Below are positions 48,139-56,928 of a stretch of DNA of 64,000 nucleotides, piece after piece. Position 1 is the first letter of the stretch, and every line of letters starts with the position of its first letter. Position numbers and translations under genes: made by a program. This DNA is from Variovorax sp. PAMC26660. Its GTDB lineage: Bacteria > Pseudomonadota > Gammaproteobacteria > Burkholderiales > Burkholderiaceae_C. A model generated the notes under the pieces. The model was given only the letters and a program-made list of their open reading frames with translations. It had not been told where the DNA came from and made no database searches. The stretch covers positions 4,765,501 to 4,829,500 of the forward strand of contig NZ_CP060295.1 of assembly GCF_014302995.1 (NCBI RefSeq), read 5' to 3'.

Positions 48139-48778
48139 TGAGTTTCTTCTCCATCGCTTCGCTCCAGCGCGACAGCGGATAGCACAGGGCGAAATAGAAA
48201 GCGCCGACCAGGAAGAAAACCAGGAAGGGCTGGAAGATGGTGTTGTTGATGATCTGGCCGGCGCGCGTGAGCTCGACGAAGCCGATCACCGAGGCCAGCG
48301 AAGTCATCTTGATGATCTGCACCAGGAAGCCGACCGTGGGCGGCAGCGACAGGCGCACCGCCTGCGGAATGATCACGAGGCGCAGCGTCTGCCAGCGCGA
48401 GAGGGCCAGGCATTCGGAGGCTTCCCACTGCGGCTTGGGCATGGCTTCGATGCAGCCGCGCCAGATGTCGCCGAGGTAGGCGCTCACGTAAATCATCATC
48501 GCCAGGCCGGCCGCCACCAGCGAGGGCAGCGAGAGCCCGTACACCGACAGGCCGAAGTACACGATGAACAGCAGGATCAGCAGCGGAATGCCCTGGATGC
48601 ATTCGATGTAGACCACCGCGAACCAGCGCAGCCAGCCGCGCGGCGAGATGCGCGCGAGCATCAGGCCGAAGCCGCCGACAGCACCGAGCGCGAAGGCGAT
48701 GGCCGAGAGCACCAGCGTCCAGCCGATAGCCTGCACCAGGTAAATCAGGTGCGTGAAGGTGAAATGGCCGAGGCTCAT
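48122..48778 (-). CDS. ABC transporter permease, amino-acid type (HisM-like)
   Basis: 218 residues, about five helices, with the EAA loop ECLALSRWQTLRLVIIPQAVRLSLPPTVGFLVQIIKMTSLASVIG that contacts the ATPase. The start at 48778 overlaps the next permease's stop by 4 bp (ATGA). Together the two unlike permeases form a heterodimeric pore. Confidence 0.95.
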   Translation of the reverse strand: MSLGHFTFTHLIYLVQAIGWTLVLSAIAFALGAVGGFGLMLARISPRGWLRWFAVVYIECIQGIPLLILLFIVYFGLSVYGLSLPSLVAAGLAMMIYVSAYLGDIWRGCIEAMPKPQWEASECLALSRWQTLRLVIIPQAVRLSLPPTVGFLVQIIKMTSLASVIGFVELTRAGQIINNTIFQPFLVFFLVGAFYFALCYPLSRWSEAMEKKLNVANR

Positions 48779-49524
48779 GCAGCGCCTCCGTGGATGGCGA
48801 CGGCTGCTGCTGGCGCTGCCGGCTGTGCCTTGCCGGCCTGCGCGGCGGCGCGGCGCACCACGCGGCGGCGGCGGAACAGGTACTCGCCCAGCGCCCAGGT
48901 CACGAGCTTGATGAAGAGCGACAGCACGAGGTACAGCGCCGCGACCACGATGTAGGTCTCCAGCGAGCGGAAGGTGTCCGACTGCACGGTGTTCGCAATG
49001 GCCGTGAGTTCTTCGGCCGAGATCTGCGAAGCCATGGCCGAGGCTTGCATCATCAGCAGGAACTGGCTCGTGAGGGCGGGGTACACCTTCTCGATCGACG
49101 GCTGCAGCATCACGTGCCAGCCGATGCGCCACTTCGAAAGACCCAGGCATTCGGCCGCCTCGATCTGCCCGCGCGGCACCGCCTCAAGTCCGGCGCGGAT
49201 GATCTCCGCGGCATAGGCCGCGATGTTGATCACCATCGCCAGCACGGCGGTCGCGAAGGTCGGCATGCGCACGCCGAAACTGGCCAAGCCGAAGTACAGG
49301 AGGAAGATCTGCACCAGGAAAGGCGTGTTGCGCACGATCTCGATGTAGATGGTGCAGGCACGCGAGAGCGGCTTGATCTTGCTGCGCTTGGCAAAGGCGA
49401 CCAGCGTGCCGATGCAAACGCCAACCACAACCGCAAGCGCGGTCATCTTGAGCGTCAGCCAGGCGCCGTTGATGAAAACGGGCCAGTACGATGCCAGCGG
49501 AGCGAAGTCGAGCGAATACTTCAT
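48775..49524 (-). CDS. ABC transporter permease, amino-acid type (HisQ/HisM-like)
   Basis: 249 residues with the EAA motif ECLGLSKWRIGWHVMLQPSIEKVYPALTSQFLLMMQASAMASQISAEE. An extended C-terminus (RRRRVVRRAAAQAGKAQPAAPAAAVAIHGGAA) is basic and Ala-rich and is unusual for the family. First gene of the leftward operon; the divergent regulator and a palindromic operator lie just upstream. Confidence 0.94.
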   Translation of the reverse strand: MKYSLDFAPLASYWPVFINGAWLTLKMTALAVVVGVCIGTLVAFAKRSKIKPLSRACTIYIEIVRNTPFLVQIFLLYFGLASFGVRMPTFATAVLAMVINIAAYAAEIIRAGLEAVPRGQIEAAECLGLSKWRIGWHVMLQPSIEKVYPALTSQFLLMMQASAMASQISAEELTAIANTVQSDTFRSLETYIVVAALYLVLSLFIKLVTWALGEYLFRRRRVVRRAAAQAGKAQPAAPAAAVAIHGGAA

Positions 49525-49603
49525 GTGAATGCCGTAGAGACCGCAAAAGCCCCGACGAGGCGTGCGAAACGGCTTCGAAAGAGGTCAGAGTGATAAGTTA
49601 TCG

Positions 49604-49616
49604 GTTGTCGTACAAC
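49604..49616. promoter_or_regulatory. GntR/FadR-type operator in the divergent promoter
   Basis: GTTGT-CGT-ACAAC is a perfect palindrome with a TNGTNNNACNA core (TTGTCGTACAA), the usual FadR-subfamily operator pattern. It sits between the leftward transport/uronate operon and the regulator gene, 19 bp upstream of the regulator start. The word TCGTACAACTA (49608-49618) recurs in reverse upstream of the first rightward gene of the pathway (50568-50578). Confidence 0.72.
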
Positions 49617-49634
49617 TAATTGGAGATTATCATC

Positions 49635-50531
49635 GTGGCCATGGTTCAGTCGACTGCGGGTAATCCCTTGATGTCAGATGAAGCGGCAGAAACGGCCGCT
49701 TCCGCCGCTCCGGCGGCGGCCGGCGCCGCCTTCGTGGGGCGCCCGCGCCCGCGTGCGCGCGGCCTGGCGCACGGGCTGGTGGACGACCTGGGCGAGAAGA
49801 TCCGCAGCCAGTCGCTGCGCCCCGGCGACAAGCTGCCGACCGAGTCGGCCATCATGCAAGCCTATGGCGTGAGCCGCACCGTGGTGCGCGAGGCGCTGTC
49901 GAAGCTGCAGGCCGGCGGGCTGGTCGAGACGCTGCACGGCGTGGGCACCTTCGTGCTGCAGCCGCGGCCGGGCGGGGTGTTTCGCCTCGATCCGGGTGAA
50001 ATCGCTGCTTCGGTCGATGTATTGGCGGTGCTGGAGCTGCGCATCAGCCTGGAGACCGAGTCGGCCGGGCTCGCCGCCAGCCGGCGCACCGACGAGCAGT
50101 TGGTGGCCATGCGCCAGGCGCTCGACGACTTCGAGCACAACGTGACGGTGGCCGGCGACACGGTGGCGCCCGACTTCCGCTTTCACCTGCAGATCGCCCA
50201 GTCGACCGGCAACCCGTACTTCGCGGACATCATGCGGCACCTGGGCACCACGATCATTCCGCGCACGCGCATCAGTGCCATTCGCACCCACGAGGGCGGT
50301 GGCGCGCCGTACCTGAGCCGCGTCAACCGCGAGCACGAAGAGATCTATGCGGCCATTGCGCGCCGCGACCCCGAGTCAGCCCGTGCCGCCATGCGCATCC
50401 ACCTGACCAACAGCCGCGAACGGCTGCGCATGGCACAGGAGGCTGCGCAGCAAAAGGCGAAGGCCGAAGCTTCCGTGGGCATGCCTGCAGCAGCAGGCAC
50501 TGCTTCGTCCGACAACTCCCCCTCCCGCTGA
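49635..50531 (+). CDS. FadR-subfamily GntR transcriptional regulator
   Basis: 298 residues. A GntR winged helix (ARGLAHGLVDDLGEKIRSQSLRPGDKLPTESAIMQAYGVSRTVVREALSKLQAGGLVETLHGVGTFV) is followed by an FCD ligand domain with the acidic/His metal pattern (RRTDEQLVAMRQALDDFE; DFRFHLQIAQSTGNPYFADIM; VNREHEEIYAAIARRDPESARAAMRIHL). The GTG at 49635 was chosen because GGAG lies 9 nt upstream; ATG at 49641 and 49671 are alternatives. The position between two sugar-acid operons suggests it controls them, with a uronate or aldarate as effector. Controls both sides by a shared site (inference). Confidence 0.93.
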   Translation: MAMVQSTAGNPLMSDEAAETAASAAPAAAGAAFVGRPRPRARGLAHGLVDDLGEKIRSQSLRPGDKLPTESAIMQAYGVSRTVVREALSKLQAGGLVETLHGVGTFVLQPRPGGVFRLDPGEIAASVDVLAVLELRISLETESAGLAASRRTDEQLVAMRQALDDFEHNVTVAGDTVAPDFRFHLQIAQSTGNPYFADIMRHLGTTIIPRTRISAIRTHEGGGAPYLSRVNREHEEIYAAIARRDPESARAAMRIHLTNSRERLRMAQEAAQQKAKAEASVGMPAAAGTASSDNSPSR

Positions 50532-50536
50532 GTTTT

Positions 50537-50557
50537 TTGTCCAGGCATGCTGGACAA
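50537..50557. promoter_or_regulatory. Perfect 21-bp palindrome after the regulator gene
   Basis: TTGTCCAG-N5-CTGGACAA, an inverted repeat with 8-bp arms, starts 6 bp after the regulator stop and 90 bp before the first Bug gene. It could be an operator for the rightward operon or the terminator of the regulator gene, but it has no T run after the stem. It shares TTGT/ACAA ends with the divergent operator. Confidence 0.5.
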
Positions 50558-50567
50558 CTTGTCTCTC

Positions 50568-50578
50568 TAGTTGTACGA
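50568..50578. promoter_or_regulatory. Second copy of the shared word TCGTACAACTA (inverted)
   Basis: The plus strand reads TAGTTGTACGA here, the reverse complement of the word at 49608-49618 in the divergent promoter. The symmetric context AGT...ACT is weaker than at the first site. Being 70 bp upstream of the rightward operon, it is a natural place for the same regulator to bind. Confidence 0.5.
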
Positions 50579-50646
50579 TGACTGATCTCTTGTCCGGACA
50601 TCCGGGCGAAGCCATGAGGCAGATCGAACAACAGGAGGCAGCAAGC

Positions 50647-51636
50647 ATGACCATCAACCGACGCGGCGCACTCGGCGCCGCACTGGCCACGACGCTGGCC
50701 GCAACCTTGCCCGTGCGTGCATTCGCGCAGGGCAGCGGCGGCACTTGGCCGTTCAAGCCGCTCAGGCTCATCGTTCCGTACCCGCCGGGCGGATCGTCCG
50801 ACATCATTGCGCGCTCCATCAGCCAGCCCTTGTCGGAGGCGCTGGGCCAGTCGGTGATCATCGACAACCGCGCCGGCGCCAACGGCAACCTCGGCGCCGA
50901 CCTGCTGGCCAAGGCGCCGGCCGACGGCTACACCGTCATGCTGTGCGACCTCGGCGCGCTGGCCATCAGCCCGTCGCTGTACCCGAAGCTGCCTTTCGAT
51001 CCGTCGAAGGACCTGCGCAGCGTGGCCATGCTGGCCTACTCGCCGCACCTGCTGGTGGTGCACCCCTCGGTGCAGGCGAGCACGCTCAAGGAACTCGTCG
51101 ACCTGTCGAAGAAGAGCGATCTGAACTTTGCCGTCACGGCCAGCGGCAGCACCGCGCACCTCGCCGGCATCGAGCTGCAGCGCAAGGTCGGCGCCAAGTG
51201 GGAATACGTGCCCTACAAGGGCGGCGTGCAGGCCGTGCTCGACACCGTCTCGGGCCAGACGCAGGTGCTCATGAACGGCATGCTCGCGACCTACCCGCAG
51301 GTGCAGGCCGGCAAGCTCAAGCTGATCGCCGTGTCCAAGGCCACGCGCATGCCGCTGATCGGCAACGTGCCGACCATCGCAGAGCAAGGCGTGCCCGGCT
51401 ACGAGTCGGGCACCTGGCAGGGCGTGGTCGCGGCGCGCGGCACACCCGACGCGGTGATTGCGCGGCTCAACCGCGAGCTGACCCGCATCATCCGCACGCC
51501 CGACATCCGGGCCCGCCTCGCGGGGCAGGGCGCCGAAGTCGTGACCATGACCGCGCCCGAGCAGGACCAGTTCTTCGCCAAGGAGCGCGCGCGCTGGGCG
51601 CAAGTCATCAAAGAGGCCAACGTCAGGCTCGACTGA
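50647..51636 (+). CDS. Bug-family (TctC-like) periplasmic solute-binding protein
   Basis: 329 residues, signal peptide ([23 protein letters not shown]) and the family motifs [19 protein letters not shown] and [34 protein letters not shown]. The ATG at 50647 follows AGGAGG. It opens the rightward operon that ends with the aldehyde dehydrogenase, so its ligand is probably glucarate, galactarate or a related diacid. No TctAB genes are adjacent. Confidence 0.93.
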   Translation: MTINRRGALGAALATTLAATLPVRAFAQGSGGTWPFKPLRLIVPYPPGGSSDIIARSISQPLSEALGQSVIIDNRAGANGNLGADLLAKAPADGYTVMLCDLGALAISPSLYPKLPFDPSKDLRSVAMLAYSPHLLVVHPSVQASTLKELVDLSKKSDLNFAVTASGSTAHLAGIELQRKVGAKWEYVPYKGGVQAVLDTVSGQTQVLMNGMLATYPQVQAGKLKLIAVSKATRMPLIGNVPTIAEQGVPGYESGTWQGVVAARGTPDAVIARLNRELTRIIRTPDIRARLAGQGAEVVTMTAPEQDQFFAKERARWAQVIKEANVRLD

Positions 51637-51686
51637 CCGGCCGCCAACCCTTTCTTCCTTTCCTAATCTTCACTGGACTCTTCCCG

Positions 51687-52598
51687 ATGAACCCGCAAGA
51701 ACTCAAGACCATCATGGGCTCCGGCCTGCTCTCGTTTCCGCTGACCGACTTCGACAGCAACGGCGACTTCAACAAGAAGGGCTACCAGCAGCGGCTCGAA
51801 TGGCTCGCTCCCTATGGTGCAAGTGCGCTGTTCGCGGCTGGCGGCACGGGCGAGTTCTTCTCGCTGACCGGCGAGGAGTACCCCGGCATCATCCAGACGG
51901 CGGTCGACACCTGCCGGGGCGTGGTGCCGATCATTGCCGGCGCCGGTGGCCCGACGCGCTTTGCCATCCAGTGCGCGCAAGCGGCGGAAAAGGCCGGCGC
52001 GCACGGCATCCTGCTGCTGCCGCACTACCTCACCGAAGCCGGCCAGGAAGGCCTTGCTGCGCATGTCGAGGCTGTGTGCAAGAGCGTGAAGTTCGGCGTG
52101 ATCGTCTACAACCGCGCATCGAGTCGCCTCAAGCCCGACACGCTCGCCGGCCTGGCCGAGCGCAACCCGAACCTCGTCGGCTTCAAGGACGGCGTGGGCG
52201 ACATCGAAGCCATGGTCGCGATCTACCAGCGCATGGGCGAGCGATTCGCCTACCTGGGCGGCCTGCCCACGGCCGAGGTCTATGCCGCGGCCTACAAGGC
52301 CATGGGCACGCCGGTGTATTCGTCGGCTGTCTTCAACTTCATCCCTAAGACGGCGATGGATTTCTATCACGCGGTCGCCAACGACGACCTGCCCACGCAG
52401 CACCGCCTGCTGAAGAACTTCTTCATGCCTTACCTCGAACTGCGCAACCGCGTGCCCGGCTATGCCGTGAGCATCGTCAAGGCGGGCGCGAAGATCGTCG
52501 GCCACGACGCCGGCCCGGTGCGCGCACCGCTGACCGACCTGAAGCCCGCCGAGATGGAACAGCTCAAGGCGCTGATCGACGCACTGGGCCCACAGTAA
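51687..52598 (+). CDS. kdgD: 5-dehydro-4-deoxyglucarate dehydratase
   Basis: A 303-residue DapA-like (class I aldolase superfamily) enzyme that dehydrates and decarboxylates 5-dehydro-4-deoxyglucarate to 2-oxoglutarate semialdehyde. Features: [39 protein letters not shown] and the Schiff-base lysine in [13 protein letters not shown]. It links the two dehydratases of this locus to the semialdehyde dehydrogenase at the end of the same operon. Confidence 0.95.
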   Translation: MNPQELKTIMGSGLLSFPLTDFDSNGDFNKKGYQQRLEWLAPYGASALFAAGGTGEFFSLTGEEYPGIIQTAVDTCRGVVPIIAGAGGPTRFAIQCAQAAEKAGAHGILLLPHYLTEAGQEGLAAHVEAVCKSVKFGVIVYNRASSRLKPDTLAGLAERNPNLVGFKDGVGDIEAMVAIYQRMGERFAYLGGLPTAEVYAAAYKAMGTPVYSSAVFNFIPKTAMDFYHAVANDDLPTQHRLLKNFFMPYLELRNRVPGYAVSIVKAGAKIVGHDAGPVRAPLTDLKPAEMEQLKALIDALGPQ

Positions 52599-52642
52599 GC
52601 GCGCTTGCGCCACCACAACAAAAACGACGGAGACAACACGTC

Positions 52643-53098
52643 ATGTCCTTCAAGAAGTTCTTCCTGGTCGCCGCTGCGGCCGCCATGTTCTCGGGCTGCG
52701 CGATGATGCCTGCGGGCAGTTCCGCTTCGGCGCAACCCGAGGTGGCCGCGGCCGCCGAGCGCCTGCGCGTCGCAATGATCGACCCGACCGCCGCCGCGCT
52801 CGGCGCGCTGGTGGCCGACGACCTGAGCTACGGTCATTCGGGCGGCAAGGTCGACACCAAGACCAGCTTCATCAGCGACCTGATGGATGGCAAGTCCGAC
52901 TTCGTCAGCATCGCCATCACCGAGCAGACGATCAAGGTGGTCGACAGCCGCACGGCCATCGTGCGGCACACGCTCACGGCCGACACCAACGACTCGGGCA
53001 AGCCGGGCAAGGTCAGCCTGAAGATCCTCGGTGTCTGGCAGAAGCAGGGCGGCGACTGGAAGCTGCTGGCCCGCCAGGCCGTCCGCGTCGCGTCCTGA
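52643..53098 (+). CDS. Exported NTF2-like (DUF4440) lipoprotein
   Basis: 151 residues: signal peptide with a lipobox (MFSGCAMM), then an NTF2-like domain with ERLRVAMIDPTAAALGALVADDLSYGHSGGKVDTKTSFISDLMDGK and the closing SLKILGVWQKQGGDWKLLARQAVRV. The DUF4440/SnoaL group has enzymatic and binding members and often an unknown role. Embedded between kdgD and a Bug gene in the sugar-acid operon, spaced by 44 bp and 12 bp, so it is probably co-expressed with them; its task is unknown. Confidence 0.82.
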   Translation: MSFKKFFLVAAAAAMFSGCAMMPAGSSASAQPEVAAAAERLRVAMIDPTAAALGALVADDLSYGHSGGKVDTKTSFISDLMDGKSDFVSIAITEQTIKVVDSRTAIVRHTLTADTNDSGKPGKVSLKILGVWQKQGGDWKLLARQAVRVAS

Positions 53099-53110
53099 GC
53101 GGACACGCGA

Positions 53111-54100
53111 ATGATGAACAGAAGACAAACGCTTGCGGCGGGCCTTGTGCTCGCCGCCACCGCGCTGCTGCCTCTGCATGCGTCGGCGCAGGCCGATGCA
53201 TGGCCGCAGCAAAAGCCGGTGACCATCATCGTGCCGTTTCCTGCCGGCGGCTCCACCGACATGGTGGCGCGCGCACTGGCGCTGCAACTGCAGACCAGGC
53301 TCGGCGGCAGCTTCGTCGTCGACAACCGTCCGGGTGCCACCGGCACCATCGGCACCGGCTTCGTCAAGCGCGCAGCGCCCGATGGCTACACGCTGCTCGT
53401 GTCGTCGCTCGGCGCTTTCGTCGTCACGCCACACCTGCAAAAGAGCGTGCCCTACGACGCGACGAAAGACTTCGACTACATCAGCGTGCCCGTGCAGGCG
53501 CCCAACGTGCTCGTTGCCAATGTCGCGCGGCCCGAGCACACGGTGGCCGACGTGCTCGCGCTGCTGCGCAAGGCGCCGGGCAAGGTCTCGTTCGCGAGTT
53601 CGGGCAATGGCTCGTCCGACCATCTCTCGGCCGAACTCTTCTGGCAGCAGACCAAGACCGAAGGCGTGCACGTGCCCTACAAGGGCGGCGCGCCGGCAGT
53701 CAACGACCTGCTGGGCAACCAGGTCGATTTCTCGTTCCAGAACGTGAATGCGGTGCTGCCGCACATCCGCGCGGGCAAGCTGCGCGCCATCGCGGTCACA
53801 GGCGACAAGCGCTCGCCCGTACTGCCTGACGTGCCCACGCTGGCCGAGGCCGGCGTGAAGGGCGCCGAGGTCTACTCGTGGCAAGGCATGGCCGCGCCCA
53901 AGGGACTGCCGCCCGCACTGAAGAAGAAGCTGAGCGACGCGACGATGGCCGCCATGCAGGACCCCGAGACGAAAAAGCGCATGCTCGACCAGGGCCTTGA
54001 AATCGTCGCCAGCACGCCAGAAGATTTCACTGCCTTCCAGTTGCGCGAATGGACGCGATGGAAGACGCTCATCGACACCCGTCACATCACTGCAGACTGA
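53111..54100 (+). CDS. Bug-family (TctC-like) periplasmic solute-binding protein
   Basis: 329 residues with signal peptide ([21 protein letters not shown]) and family motifs [22 protein letters not shown] and [51 protein letters not shown]. Fourth Bug protein of the locus and second on this strand. Located between the NTF2-like gene and gudD, which points to an aldarate ligand. Confidence 0.93.
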   Translation: MMNRRQTLAAGLVLAATALLPLHASAQADAWPQQKPVTIIVPFPAGGSTDMVARALALQLQTRLGGSFVVDNRPGATGTIGTGFVKRAAPDGYTLLVSSLGAFVVTPHLQKSVPYDATKDFDYISVPVQAPNVLVANVARPEHTVADVLALLRKAPGKVSFASSGNGSSDHLSAELFWQQTKTEGVHVPYKGGAPAVNDLLGNQVDFSFQNVNAVLPHIRAGKLRAIAVTGDKRSPVLPDVPTLAEAGVKGAEVYSWQGMAAPKGLPPALKKKLSDATMAAMQDPETKKRMLDQGLEIVASTPEDFTAFQLREWTRWKTLIDTRHITAD

Positions 54101-54116
54101 AGCACCGAGCCCGAAG

Positions 54117-55475
54117 ATGACAAGTCCTGAATCCGTTTCCAACGTCGTGTCGGGCGCGCCCGTCGTCACCGGCATGCGCGTCGTGCCCGTCGCGGGCCAC
54201 GACAGCATGCTGATGAACCTCAGCGGCGCCCATGGCCCCTTCTTCACGCGCAACCTGCTGATCCTGACCGACAGCGCCGGCCACACCGGCGTCGGCGAGG
54301 TGCCGGGCGGCGAGAAGATCCGCCAGACGCTCGAGGATGCGCGCGACCTCATCGTGGGCCAGCCCATCGGCCGCCACAACGCGGTGCTCAACAGCCTGCG
54401 CAGCGCCTTCGCCGGCCGCGACAGCGGCGGCCGCGGCCAGCAGACCTTCGACCTGCGCGTGACCATCCACGCGGTCACAGCCGTCGAGGCCGCGCTGCTC
54501 GACCTGCTGGGCCAGTTCCTCGAAGTGCCCGTGGCAGCATTGCTCGGCGAAGGCCAGCAGCGCGATGCGGTGCAGATGCTCGGCTATCTGTTCTATGTGG
54601 GTGATCGCAAGAAGACCGACCTGCCGTACCAGACCGACCCCGGCGCCGACAACGACTGGTTCCGCCTGCGCCACGAAGAAGCGATGACGCCCGAATCCAT
54701 CGTGCGCCTGGCCGAAGCCACGCACGCGCGCTACGGCTTCACCGACTTCAAGCTCAAGGGCGGCGTGCTGCGCGGCGAAGAAGAAGTCGAGGCGATCCGT
54801 GCGTTGCACGAACGCTTTCCGCAAGCGCGCGTCACGCTCGATCCGAATGGCGGCTGGCTGCTGCAGGACGCGATTCGCCTGTGCCGTGACCTGCATGGCG
54901 TGATGGCCTATGCCGAAGACCCGTGCGGCGCCGAAGGCGTGTTCTCCGGCCGCGAGGTGATGGCGGAGTTCCGCCGTGCCACCGGCTTGCCGACGGCAAC
55001 CAACATGGTCGCCACCGACTGGCGCGAGATGGTGCACAGCCTCTCGCTGCAGTCGGTTGACATTCCGCTGGCCGACCCGCACTTCTGGACCATGCAGGGC
55101 TCCGTGCGTGTGGCGCAGTTGTGCCAGGCCTGGGGCCTGACCTGGGGCTCGCATTCCAACAACCACTTCGATGTGTCGCTGGCGATGTTCACACACGTGG
55201 CCGCTGCCGCACCCGGCAAGGTCACGGCCATCGACACGCACTGGATCTGGCAGGATGGCCAGCGCCTGACCAAGTCGCCACTGCAGATCGAGGGCGGCTT
55301 CGTGAAGGTGCCGACGCGCGGCGGCCTGGGCATCGAACTCGACATGGACGAAGTCGAGAAGGCGCACCAGCTTTACCTGAAACATGGCCTCGGTGCGCGC
55401 AACGATGCGCAAGCGATGCAATATCTGATTCCCAACTGGACTTTCGACAACAAGCGCCCGTGCATGGTGCGCTGA
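54117..55475 (+). CDS. gudD: Glucarate dehydratase
   Basis: A 452-residue enolase-superfamily enzyme that dehydrates D-glucarate (and usually idarate) to 5-dehydro-4-deoxyglucarate. Signatures: [38 protein letters not shown] (KxK base), [10 protein letters not shown] and [11 protein letters not shown] (metal Asp/Glu), TNMVATDW and [23 protein letters not shown] (His of the active-site dyad). The start at 54117 lies 16 bp after the preceding stop. It complements GarD, so both aldarate isomers can be handled. Confidence 0.95.
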   Translation: MTSPESVSNVVSGAPVVTGMRVVPVAGHDSMLMNLSGAHGPFFTRNLLILTDSAGHTGVGEVPGGEKIRQTLEDARDLIVGQPIGRHNAVLNSLRSAFAGRDSGGRGQQTFDLRVTIHAVTAVEAALLDLLGQFLEVPVAALLGEGQQRDAVQMLGYLFYVGDRKKTDLPYQTDPGADNDWFRLRHEEAMTPESIVRLAEATHARYGFTDFKLKGGVLRGEEEVEAIRALHERFPQARVTLDPNGGWLLQDAIRLCRDLHGVMAYAEDPCGAEGVFSGREVMAEFRRATGLPTATNMVATDWREMVHSLSLQSVDIPLADPHFWTMQGSVRVAQLCQAWGLTWGSHSNNHFDVSLAMFTHVAAAAPGKVTAIDTHWIWQDGQRLTKSPLQIEGGFVKVPTRGGLGIELDMDEVEKAHQLYLKHGLGARNDAQAMQYLIPNWTFDNKRPCMVR

Positions 55476-55488
55476 AGGAAACGACGCA

Positions 55489-56925
55489 ATGCAGAACTTC
55501 GACAACCTCATCGCCGGCGAATGGCGTGCCGGCGCAAGCTACAGTCCCAACGTCAACCCCAGCAACCTGGCCGACGTGCTGGGCCAGTACACGCAGGGCG
55601 ATGCAGCCCACGTCGACGCCGCCGTGGCAGCTGCCACCGCAGCCTTCCCGGCCTGGGCCACGGGCAGCATCCAGGCGCGCTCCGACGCGCTCGACAAGAT
55701 CGGCACCGAGATCCTTGCGCGCAAGGAAGAGCTGGGCACGCTGCTGGCACGCGAAGAAGGCAAGACCAAGGCCGAAGGCATCGGCGAAGCCACGCGCGCG
55801 GGCCAGATCTTCAAGTTCTTCGCCGGCGAATGCCTGCGCCTGTCGGGCGAGCTGCTGCCTTCGGTGCGCCCCAACATCGGCGTCGAGATCACGCGAGAGC
55901 CGGTCGGCGTGGTCGGTCTCATCACGCCGTGGAACTTTCCCATTGCCATTCCCGCGTGGAAGATCGCGCCCGCCCTGGCCTTCGGCAACTGCGTGGTGCT
56001 CAAGCCCGCCGACCTCGTGCCGGGCAGCGCCTGGGCGCTGAGCGAGATCATCAGCCGCTCAGGCATTCCGGCGGGCGTGTTCAACCTCGTGATGGGCCGT
56101 GGCAGCGTGATCGGCGAAGCGCTGGTCAAGCACCCGGGCATCCATGCGATCAGCTTCACCGGTTCGGTGGGCGTGGGCCGCAACATCGCGATCCAGTGCG
56201 TCACCAACCACAAGAAGGTGCAGCTCGAAATGGGTGGCAAGAACCCGCAGGTGATCCTGGACGACGCCGACCTCGCGCAAGCCGTGGAGCTGAGCGTACA
56301 GAGCGCCTTCTATTCGACCGGCCAGCGTTGCACCGCGTCCAGCCGGCTCATCGTGACCGAAGGCATCTACCCGAAGTTCATCGAGGCGATGAAGGTGCGC
56401 ATGGCGAAGATCAAGGTGGGCGATGCGCTCACGCAAGGCACCGATGTGGGCCCGGTCTCGTCCAAGTCGCAGCTTGACCAGGACATGGAGTACATCGCCA
56501 TCGGCAAGGGCGAGGGCGCAACGCTCGCGGCCGGCGGCGAACGCCTGAAGCTGGAGACCGACGGCTACTACATGTCGCCCGCGCTGTTCAGCGAATCGGC
56601 CGCCGCCATGCGCATCAACAAGGAAGAAATCTTCGGCCCGGTCGCGAGCGTGATCCGCGTGAAGAACTACGAAGAAGCGCTGGCCACGGCGAACGACACC
56701 GAGTTCGGTCTCTCGGCCGGCATCGCCACCACCTCGCTGAAGTACGCCACGCACTTCAAGCGCCACAGCCAGGCCGGCATGGTGATGGTCAACCTGCCGA
56801 CGGCGGGTGTGGACTACCACGTGCCGTTCGGTGGCCGCAAGGGCAGCAGCTACGGCCCGCGCGAGCAGGGCAAGTACGCGCAGGAGTTCTTCACCACGGT
56901 GAAGACGGCCTACACGCTGGCCTGA
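55489..56925 (+). CDS. 2,5-dioxovalerate (alpha-ketoglutarate semialdehyde) dehydrogenase-like aldehyde dehydrogenase
   Basis: A 478-residue NAD(P)+ aldehyde dehydrogenase. The general-base Glu247 is in LEMGGKNP and the catalytic Cys281 in GQRCTASSR. It ends the rightward operon 14 bp after gudD, and the pathway needs exactly this enzyme to make 2-oxoglutarate, so the substrate is assigned from context. The motif VGVVGLITPWNFPIAIPAWKIAPALAFGNCVVLKPA is generic to the family. Confidence 0.9.
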   Translation: MQNFDNLIAGEWRAGASYSPNVNPSNLADVLGQYTQGDAAHVDAAVAAATAAFPAWATGSIQARSDALDKIGTEILARKEELGTLLAREEGKTKAEGIGEATRAGQIFKFFAGECLRLSGELLPSVRPNIGVEITREPVGVVGLITPWNFPIAIPAWKIAPALAFGNCVVLKPADLVPGSAWALSEIISRSGIPAGVFNLVMGRGSVIGEALVKHPGIHAISFTGSVGVGRNIAIQCVTNHKKVQLEMGGKNPQVILDDADLAQAVELSVQSAFYSTGQRCTASSRLIVTEGIYPKFIEAMKVRMAKIKVGDALTQGTDVGPVSSKSQLDQDMEYIAIGKGEGATLAAGGERLKLETDGYYMSPALFSESAAAMRINKEEIFGPVASVIRVKNYEEALATANDTEFGLSAGIATTSLKYATHFKRHSQAGMVMVNLPTAGVDYHVPFGGRKGSSYGPREQGKYAQEFFTTVKTAYTLA

Positions 56926-56928
56926 TCT

